Below, piece after piece: positions 43,383-49,348 of a DNA stretch of 64,000 bases. The stretch's first letter is position 1. Each line of letters opens with the position of its first letter. A program made the translations under genes and the position numbers. The notes beneath the pieces were generated by a model. It did no database searches, was not told the DNA's origin, and worked only from the letters and a program-made list of their open reading frames with translations. Origin of the DNA: CAVQBJ01 sp963724405 (GTDB lineage: Bacteria > Actinomycetota > Thermoleophilia > Solirubrobacterales > Solirubrobacteraceae); the NCBI GenBank assembly GCA_963724405.1, contig CAVRUQ010000003.1, positions 496,001 through 560,000 on the forward strand. Reading direction: 5' to 3'.

Positions 43383-43690
43383 AGCAGAACAGCGTCTTTG
43401 AGGGCAACCTGTCGGACTTCGGGTCGGAGGTTTTCGACCGTGCCGACATCCACACGTACCCCGAGGATCTCCTCAGCATCGCACGCGAGCGAGAGGAGAT
43501 CGAGCGGGCGCGACCCAGGACCGAGCGTGACGAGCAGATCGACATCGCTATCAGTGGTGTCCTCGCCTCGCGCGAGCGAGCCGAACAGACGCACATCGTG
43601 GGCGTGCCGACGCTGCGCCGCGGCGAGCAGCTGCGTCCGACGAGCGGCGACGAGCTCACCAAGAGGGGTTGCTGGCACGAAGCACCTCAT
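43379..43690 (-). CDS. mntA: MntA-like minimal nucleotidyltransferase antitoxin
   Basis: A 103-residue minimal nucleotidyltransferase: VRLFGSLARGEDTTDSDVDLLV is the GSx10DxD active-site motif with both Asp present. It probably neutralises HepT by adenylylating it. I chose ATG 43690 since TACGAT lies 6 nt upstream (plus strand 43697-43702), a leaderless pattern; GTG 43735 would add 15 residues. It is the first gene of the pair, as usual for this type. Confidence 0.9.
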   Translation of the reverse strand: MRCFVPATPLGELVAARRTQLLAAAQRRHAHDVRLFGSLARGEDTTDSDVDLLVTLGPGSRPLDLLSLACDAEEILGVRVDVGTVENLRPEVRQVALKDAVLL

Positions 43691-43696
43691 ACCGAA

Positions 43697-43702
43697 ATCG
43701 TA
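43697..43702 (-). promoter_or_regulatory. -10 hexamer TACGAT for the mntA-hepT pair
   Basis: TACGAT on the minus strand, 6 nt before ATG 43690. Confidence 0.4.
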
Positions 43703-43818
43703 GGCGTCACCGAGGCGGTCGACAATGCGCGCCACGTCTCGGCGCAGGAGCAGCGCGTGCCGTCCATACCTGACGCCCGAAGCCAGCGTCCGGTGACGAG
43801 TTTCTCCACTAGGTCAAG

Positions 43819-43870
43819 GGGCGCGCTCCGCGCGCCCACGCCGGCTGCGGGCGCCGGCCTCCGGCCGGCG
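43819..43870. terminator. Two adjacent GC hairpins with TCC loops
   Basis: GGGCGCGC-TCC-GCGCGCCC (43819-43837) and CGCCGGCC-TCC-GGCCGGCG (43852-43870), both perfect 8-bp stems with the same loop. They lie between the intron's 3' exon and the mntA promoter. Terminator-like, possibly part of a repeat; no U tract. Confidence 0.35.
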
Positions 43871-43970
43871 TCCTCGCCGGCGCCACGTAACGTTCCTTCA
43901 CGCGCTCCCGCCACCGAGCGGTCTCGGCAGGCTCAGTAGCCTTCGCTCCGCTCTAGTCAACATCGGCCCT

Positions 43971-44040
43971 GTCGGGTAGCCGGGGCGGTTGCCCGCCCCG
44001 GCTCCCACAGAACCGGACTTGCGCTGTTCGCATCCGGCTC
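43971..44040 (-). ncRNA. Group II intron domains V and VI
   Basis: Read on the minus strand. Domain V (44010-44040) is GAGCCGGA, upper stem TGCG-AACAG-CGCA, a two-base AG bulge and TCCGGTTC, with the catalytic AGC triad. Domain VI follows: GGG, AGCCGGGGCGG, GCAA loop, CCGCCCCGGCT, a single unpaired A, CCC, GAC. The unpaired A (complement of 43977) is 7 nt from the end, the expected branch point, and the intron ends in AC at 43971. Confidence 0.85.
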
Positions 44041-44091
44041 CTCGGGACGGCGGGTTGTGAACCCCGCCGCCGGCCGGTTATCGACCTCGAT

Positions 44092-45651
44092 CTATTCCTG
44101 CTCCAGGGCCATGATTGGATGGGCAGGAGCGTTGATGGCTGGGCGTTTGTGCCGGTGCAGCCCGGCGACCGAGACGAGCCCGCGCCGCGCGAAGTACGCG
44201 TTGCGCAGGCCGTGATCGACGGCCGGAGCGTGACTGAGGGCCCACGTCGACGTGCTGCCGGCGTAGACCGCGTGCCACGCGGCGTGCGGCTTGACGCCCA
44301 GCGCGATGAGGCGGCGAGCGATCGTTCGTTGACGTTTCCAGTGGTGCAGCACGATGGCCCGCAAGCGCCGACGGATGTGGGCGTCGATGCGGCGCATCTC
44401 TTGCTGCTCGGCGGCCGAGACGATCCCGAAGAACTGATGCCATCCGGCCAGCCACACGTTGATCCGGGCGATCGCGCTTTCCAGCGTGCTCCCCCAGGTT
44501 CTCGGTGTCAGCTGGCGGATCCGGACCAGCGCGTTGCGCTTGGTGCGCTGCGAGAGTCCGACTTCCACGGTCCTGCGCCGCCCGTGCTGCACGACTCGCA
44601 GGCAAAACCCGAGGAAGTGGCGGTCCTGCGGGCGAGCCACCGCCGACTTCCCGTCGTTGATCCGCAGCCGCAAGCGGCACTGGATGAACGCGGTCAGGCT
44701 GGCCATGACCCGCTGGCCGGCGCGTTCGCTTTGCACGTAGACGTTGGCGTCATCGGCATAGCGAACGAACCGGTGGCCACGCCGAGCGAGCTCTCTGTCG
44801 AGCTCGTCCAGCACGATGTTCGAGAGCAGCGGCGAAAGCGGCGAACCCTGAGGCACGCCCTCATCGACGCCGATCACGACACCGTCCGGCAGCACCACCT
44901 TGGCCTTGAGCATGCGTCCGATCAGGGCGAGCAGCCGCTGATCGTCGACCCGCGTTGCGAGCCGTGCGGTCAGCCGCTGGTGGTTGACGCGATCAAAGAA
45001 CTTCTCCAGATCGATGTCGACCACCCACTCGTACCCGTCGCGGACGTGCTTCTTGGCCTCGGTGATCGCCGTGTGGCAACTTCGCCCCGGCCGGAACCCG
45101 TGGCTTGACGGATGAAACGAGGGCTCGAACAGCGGGTCTAGGACCTGCCGCACGGCCTCCATCACCACCCGGTCGACCACGTTAGGGATCCCCAGCCCGC
45201 GCTGCCCACCGCCCGCCTTGGGGATCATCACCCGGCGAATGCCGCCCGGACGATAAGACCCCGCCAGCAGCCCGGCGCGCAACCACGACGAGATGGTCGG
45301 CCACTGCTCACGCAGCGCGCCGACGGTCATCGCGTCCGGGCCTGGGGCGCCCTTGTTCGCGACCACCTTCTTCATCGCGGAATCCAGTCGCGCGATCACC
45401 TCCTCCATCCTCGCCAGGGTGCACGTCTCTTCGGTGACGATCGCCTTCGGCACCCCCGCTCGGCCTGCCCGGGACCGGTCCCGGGCCACCTCACGAGCGG
45501 ACCCATGCGGGTCTTCTGCTGTCGCGATCGGCAGTCCAAGCTGCACCACCGTTTGTTCGACCGGGACCGCCTTCCCTTGCCCAACGACGGGCTGAGCGGG
45601 CATTACCCCGCCGTCCGGTACTACGCGGTCCTCCGACTTCTGCTGGTCCAT
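44092..45651 (-). CDS. ltrA: Group II intron reverse transcriptase/maturase
   Basis: A 519-residue intron-encoded protein that splices its intron and copies it into new sites. RT blocks in order: MIPKAGGGQRGLGIP, SHGFRPGRSCHTAI, WVVDIDLEKFFDRVNH, GVPQGSPLSPLLSNIVLDELD, FVRYADDANVYV (catalytic YADD near residue 235) and FLGFCLR. The maturase domain X follows (INVWLAGWHQFFG, RRRLRAIVLHHWKR). No HNH endonuclease at the C-terminus. ATG 45651 chosen because the conserved part starts about 70 residues later; longer starts reach into intron RNA domains. Confidence 0.95.
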   Translation of the reverse strand: MDQQKSEDRVVPDGGVMPAQPVVGQGKAVPVEQTVVQLGLPIATAEDPHGSAREVARDRSRAGRAGVPKAIVTEETCTLARMEEVIARLDSAMKKVVANKGAPGPDAMTVGALREQWPTISSWLRAGLLAGSYRPGGIRRVMIPKAGGGQRGLGIPNVVDRVVMEAVRQVLDPLFEPSFHPSSHGFRPGRSCHTAITEAKKHVRDGYEWVVDIDLEKFFDRVNHQRLTARLATRVDDQRLLALIGRMLKAKVVLPDGVVIGVDEGVPQGSPLSPLLSNIVLDELDRELARRGHRFVRYADDANVYVQSERAGQRVMASLTAFIQCRLRLRINDGKSAVARPQDRHFLGFCLRVVQHGRRRTVEVGLSQRTKRNALVRIRQLTPRTWGSTLESAIARINVWLAGWHQFFGIVSAAEQQEMRRIDAHIRRRLRAIVLHHWKRQRTIARRLIALGVKPHAAWHAVYAGSTSTWALSHAPAVDHGLRNAYFARRGLVSVAGLHRHKRPAINAPAHPIMALEQE

Positions 45652-45946
45652 CAGCCGCCGTCTCCGCCGGCCTACCGAACCCCGGAGACCAACAGATCTC
45701 CCAGGGTAAGTCGTTGAGATTTCGCGGTGATCCCGTCGCCAATACGCCCCCGGCACCAACAGGAATCGGGCGTCGCTGCCACGAGCCAGCTCACCCCGCC
45801 AAAGGACGCCTTACGGCGCTTCACTCTCGTTCGAAACCACCACGCACCTACGGCTTCCTTCAGACCCGCCCTCACGGAAACCCACCCACGCCAACCAGCA
45901 ACGCGAGCCGGCCGCCCGGTCAATTCCGGGCCGCGCCCTTGCCACA

Positions 45947-46567
45947 TCAGTGTTGGGTTCCCCCTGTCAGGGCCCCAGGTCCGCTGCGCGGACCTTGCCC
46001 GACGACGTCGGGTCCAGGCTGCACCGGTACGGGAACCATCGAACTGGCCAGGTCGCCGACCTGTTCGATCGACAGCGAATCCGATGTCATGAGCACCCGG
46101 GTGTCCCCGCGCGTCATCCAGAGCTGCGTCGATCCACCGACGCGCCGCACATGCACCTCCTGGCCGCCGACCGTTCGTATCTCCCAGTTCGGTGCCCGCT
46201 CCAGCGTCCGCTGCACATCATTGGGCTGGTCCGCCGGCGCTTCAATGATTCTCACGCCATCGTGGGCGCTTCGGGTTCGATAGTTGAGCTGCACAGACCC
46301 GCCAAGTCGCGAGCCCTCACGCGCCTCGACGAGGCGACAGCGCAATCGCCAATCCTCCGGCACCTCCTCCGGGACGAGCACGGTGAACGTCGCCTCCGCG
46401 CTGGCCTGGATCGCAGAGACGTCGCGACCGACGATCGGAGATGCGGGTCGTCGACGTTCCTTCGCCGGTGGCTCAAAGACGAATAGGCGCTCATCGACGG
46501 GGGCGTCAAACTCGACCTCGAGAGCCTCGACGAGCTCGAACGGCTCACCGGCGCGCTCGGCAACCAT
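45947..46567 (-). pseudogene. 5'-truncated LolA/DUF2092-like gene interrupted by the group II intron
   Basis: The frame EFDAPVDERLFVFEPPAK, SAEATFTVLVPEEVPEDW, VHVRRVGGSTQLWMTR and MTSDSLSIEQVGDLASSM looks like the C-terminal half of actinobacterial lipoprotein-carrier-like (LolA/DUF2092/DUF4367) proteins. The N-terminal half with the export signal is missing, and upstream codons run into the divergent gene. The intron enters at 46025/46024; unspliced, the frame continues to a stop at 45947, while spliced it would end after five codons at 43953. Family by resemblance only. Confidence 0.55.
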
Positions 46568-46592
46568 CGCAAGCCCTGTCCCACGCTCCCGG

Positions 46593-47012
46593 TTGCTGAG
46601 CGCCGTCGTCGAGATCCTCGCTCCGGTGATGGGCGAGTCTGGCTTCACGTTCGTACAGAGTGCTGCTGGACGGGGCAGCGGCGGCAACTTCGCGGCCGGC
46701 GAGTTCATCCGCGACGACCGTCGTCTTGAGCTCCACGTCCGCCGCTCGCTTGGCCTCGTGATCTACCACGTCGGCACGCTCAGCCTCACTCACGCCGACT
46801 ACATGCGCGCAATGCTCGGCCCGCAGGCAGGCAACCGATACCCCGGCTTCAGCGATGATCCACTCGACGGCTTCCGCGGCCTTGCCCACGACCTGCAGCA
46901 CTACGCCACCGATTTCCTCACGGGCGCGGGCCAGGAGTTCGAGCGCTGCCACCACGACGCTGAGCGCTTCAACAAGACGCCCGGCTTCAAGCGCTTGTCC
47001 TCCTTCGGGTAA
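46593..47012 (+). CDS. Hypothetical protein at the right end of the element
   Basis: About 139 residues from TTG 46593, soluble, with good protein character: LELHVRRSLGLVIYHVGTLS, HADYMRAMLG, NRYPGFSDDPLDGFRGLAHD and HHDAERFNKTPGFKRLS. No family recognised; proteins with this look are often small immunity-like or unknown cargo proteins. Start uncertain: the frame stays open upstream, but it then overlaps the divergent truncated gene. The attR site lies 138 bases after its stop. Confidence 0.65.
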   Translation: MLSAVVEILAPVMGESGFTFVQSAAGRGSGGNFAAGEFIRDDRRLELHVRRSLGLVIYHVGTLSLTHADYMRAMLGPQAGNRYPGFSDDPLDGFRGLAHDLQHYATDFLTGAGQEFERCHHDAERFNKTPGFKRLSSFG

Positions 47013-47145
47013 GACGCCCGCGATGCGCTCTGGCATTTGCAGGCAGTACTTCTGATTCAAGCGGCGCCAAGATCGCCTGGTCCTCATGGTCGGGAAGGAG
47101 TCGGCGCGGCGCCATCCGACCAATGTAGTAATTTGCTACGACCCT

Positions 47146-47159
47146 GGTCACGTGGTAGC
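47146..47159. repeat. attR core of the integrated element
   Basis: GGTCACGTGGTAGC, differing from attL by one base; ACGTGGTAGC (47150-47159) is identical. On the minus strand it reads as codons 3-7 of the stranded miaB start. Confidence 0.8.
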
Positions 47160-47181
47160 GCTTCATGCCGTCTAGAGGGTA
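47146..47181 (-). pseudogene. miaB: Stranded promoter and first codons of miaB
   Basis: On the minus strand TACCCT (47176-47181) lies 9 nt before ATG 47166-47164, which opens MKRYHVT, then the frame leaves miaB (RVVANYY...). The miaB body at 34180 and below resumes at exactly the next residue, TFGCQMN. This is the displaced native 5' end, separated by the 13-kb element. Confidence 0.8.
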
Positions 47182-47424
47182 GCTGCGAGCGTCGCGCGGA
47201 GTCCGTAACACCAGGCGCACCGCGCCGTTGAGTAGCGGCGATGACCGTCGCTCTCCGCACCCCCGCCGACGGGCCGTCCCGTGCGGGATCCACGGCCGGC
47301 GGCAGCGCCCGCGCGCCGCTCTGCGGCGAGCGGGCCCCTCGGACCCTACGACCACCCCCCTACCACCCCCCTATCACCCTACGAGCGCTTGCCCGCGCGC
47401 GCGGGCCGCGCAACCATCGATGTC

Positions 47425-49095
47425 ATGGCCATCGCCGTCCCCTCGCTCGTTCCGTTTCTGGAGGACGCCGAGCTCGCGACGCGCGCGGCCGACGGCGACG
47501 GGCGCGCATTCGCCGAGCTCTACGACCGCCACGAGCGTCGCGTCTACGGCTTCTGCCTGCGGCTGCTTGGCAGCCCCCACGATGCGGCCGACGCCACCCA
47601 GGACGCGTTCGTCCGCGTGCTCGCGCGGCTGCCGGCCCTCCGTGGCCGCGAGGTCAACTTCGTCGCCTACGCCCTCACCTGCGCGCGCAACGCGTGCTAC
47701 GACATGATCAAGGCGCGGCAGCGGGTGGAGCCGGTGCAGGGCGAGCCACAGGCGCCCCGGGACGAGCCGGGACAGGTAACCGAGGATCCGGAGCGGGCCG
47801 CGTTGCTGGCGTCCACGCGGGCCGGCGTGCAGGCGGCCAACGCGCGCCTGGCCACCCGCCAGCGTGAGGTGCTCTCACTGCGCGAGATCGAGCTCCTCTC
47901 CTACGACGAGATCGGCGAGATCATGGATCTCAACCGCAACGCCGTCGCGCAGCTCGTCTCTCGTGCGCGGATCCGGCTGCGCGAGGAGCTGCGCGGCGAC
48001 GCGCTCGCCTCGGTGCGGACCTCCTCGCCCGACTGCGAGCGTGCGCTGCCGCTGCTCGCCGCGCTGCAGGACGGCGAGCGCGCCGCGCCCGGCGAGGTCG
48101 AATGGGCCCGCCGTCATCTGCAGACGTGCGAGACGTGCCGCGTGAGCCGGGATGCGATGCACGAGGCGGGCGTGTCCTACCGGGCGCTCGGCGGACTCGT
48201 GCCGCTCGTGTGGCTGCGGCACGCCACGATCGCCCGGGCCGCCGACTTCCTCGGCGTCGACTGGGGCGACGTCGCCGGGCCGGCTCCCCGCCTCGAGCGG
48301 CTCCCGCACCCGAGGACCGCCGTCTCGACGCGCTTCGGCCGCCCGCTCACCGTCGCCGGCCGGGGCGGGAGCGCGTGGGGTCGAGCCGCGGCCGGGGTGT
48401 TCGCGAGCGCGATCGCGCTCGTCGCGGCGGTCGTGCTCGCGAGCCGGATCGCGCCGGACCCCTCGGCCGGGCGCGCCGCCACACCGGCGCTCGTGCGCGC
48501 GGTCACCCCGGTCGTCACGCGCCGACTGCACCGCGCGGGTGCCGGCGTGCGCCACCGTCGCCAGGGTTCCCGGCGAGCGGCTCACCCGTCCGCCCCGCTT
48601 CCCGGCGCCGCGCCGGCCACGACGACGACCGCGCCGCCGGTAGCCGGCCCCCCGTCCGGGCCCGGAACCATTGCGACCCAGCCCGGCCCGAGGCCGGCCC
48701 GGCGGCCCGTTCTCGAGCGCCCGATGATGCGGCGCGCGAGGGTGGTCGTGACGCCGCCGCCGACCCAGGCTCCGGCGCCGACCGTCACGGTGACCTCAAC
48801 CCAGACGGCATCCTCGCCGCCCCCGGCCGTGACGCCCACGACCGGGTCACCCGGCGGCGGTGCCGGCCCAGGCTCGAGCAGCACGACGAGCACGAGCTCG
48901 TCCGGCTCGAGCACCTCCCCCGGAGCGGGGGGCTCCTCCGGGGGAGGCTCGGGGCCGAGCACCGGCGGCGGATCGGGTTCGACCGGAGGCGGTCCGGGCG
49001 GCAGCGCCCCGGGCCGACCGGGCGTTCCGGGCGGCATCCGCGCGCCCGGCGGGACGAGCTTCGCCGGCGGCGGCTCCTCGCCGACGCTGTACTGA
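47425..49095 (+). CDS. ECF sigma factor fused to a membrane anti-sigma-like module
   Basis: A 556-residue single-chain regulator. Residues 1-190: ECF sigma-70, region 2 (LATRAADGDGRAFAELYDRH, DATQDAFVRVLARLP) and region 4 (REVLSLREIELLSYDEIGEIMDL, AQLVSRARIRLREEL). About residue 200-245: a putative zinc-finger anti-sigma domain with HxxxCxxC as HLQTCETC. About 325-345: one membrane helix (AAGVFASAIALVAAVVLAS). The last ~200 residues are a Pro/Ser/Thr/Gly-rich presumably external tail. Release of the sigma part would need proteolysis or a conformational change; that is inference. ATG 47425 chosen since the sigma fold begins there. A secreted repeat protein gene follows and may be its target. 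Confidence 0.88.
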   Translation: MAIAVPSLVPFLEDAELATRAADGDGRAFAELYDRHERRVYGFCLRLLGSPHDAADATQDAFVRVLARLPALRGREVNFVAYALTCARNACYDMIKARQRVEPVQGEPQAPRDEPGQVTEDPERAALLASTRAGVQAANARLATRQREVLSLREIELLSYDEIGEIMDLNRNAVAQLVSRARIRLREELRGDALASVRTSSPDCERALPLLAALQDGERAAPGEVEWARRHLQTCETCRVSRDAMHEAGVSYRALGGLVPLVWLRHATIARAADFLGVDWGDVAGPAPRLERLPHPRTAVSTRFGRPLTVAGRGGSAWGRAAAGVFASAIALVAAVVLASRIAPDPSAGRAATPALVRAVTPVVTRRLHRAGAGVRHRRQGSRRAAHPSAPLPGAAPATTTTAPPVAGPPSGPGTIATQPGPRPARRPVLERPMMRRARVVVTPPPTQAPAPTVTVTSTQTASSPPPAVTPTTGSPGGGAGPGSSSTTSTSSSGSSTSPGAGGSSGGGSGPSTGGGSGSTGGGPGGSAPGRPGVPGGIRAPGGTSFAGGGSSPTLY

Positions 49096-49348
49096 ACTGA
49101 CTCCGACGCGGCAGAACGTCCGGAATGACCTCCGGGCGGCGGAGCGTCCGTCGCGGCGCCGGCGCGCCTCTCGCATCGCGTCCGCCCCACGCGGCGCGCC
49201 GCACCGCCATCACGCTCGCGACCCTAGGCGACCCTAGCTCCTCGGTCGGCCCCACCCGCCGCCGTAATTCGCCGCCATCGCACCGGTTGCGCTGGGTGAA
49301 CGCTCAACGCGCCCGCCCCGGCGGGCCCCCAGCCCAGGAGGATCCAAG

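Larger units (their letters stand above)
43971..46024 (-). mobile_element. Group II intron with maturase
   Basis: Self-splicing retroelement of about 2.05 kb on the minus strand. The 3' end at 43971 is firm (domains V/VI, branch A). The 5' end is less sure: GTGCAG at 46024-46019 resembles the GUGYG start and is followed by a GGACC/GGTCC hairpin and by CTGACAGGGGGAACCC and GGGTCTGAAGGAAGCC segments typical of domain I. With these borders the spliced host frame would read straight into a stop after five codons (RADVD). The maturase lacks an endonuclease domain, as in group IIC and some other bacterial classes. Confidence 0.75.
34182..47159. mobile_element. About 13.0-kb integrative element inserted in the 5' end of miaB
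   Basis: Boundaries are set by the 10-bp direct repeat ACGTGGTAGC at both ends. Joining the outer flanks across one copy rebuilds an intact miaB start (MKRYHVT followed by TFGCQMNEHD) behind its own promoter, which is strong internal evidence for integration here. Cargo from left to right: large serine recombinase, small unknown gene, RepSA-like initiator, membrane protein, CHASE-GGDEF-EAL protein, small secreted protein, HepT/MntA, group II intron, truncated lipoprotein-type gene and an unknown gene. Recombinase plus RepSA-type initiator is the actinomycete integrative element plan, but no FtsK-like transfer gene or recognisable excisionase was seen. The element may be composite. Confidence 0.82.

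Noticed and set aside
45962..45993. Alternative 5' border of the group II intron after hairpin GGTCCGC-GCA-GCGGACC
   Set aside because: No GUGYG-like sequence follows that hairpin, whereas GTGCAG at 46024 gives a plausible start and an in-frame splice; kept as a minor alternative only.
46987..47355. Minus-strand protein starting MKRYHVTRVV across the right border
   Set aside because: After the first seven codons it has no protein character and runs into the unknown gene's antisense; it is the displaced start of miaB, not a gene of its own.
49220..49242. Direct repeat GCGACCCTA, twice in tandem, before the secreted propeller gene
   Set aside because: Two short copies only; no known operator, and the intergenic region is otherwise ordinary.
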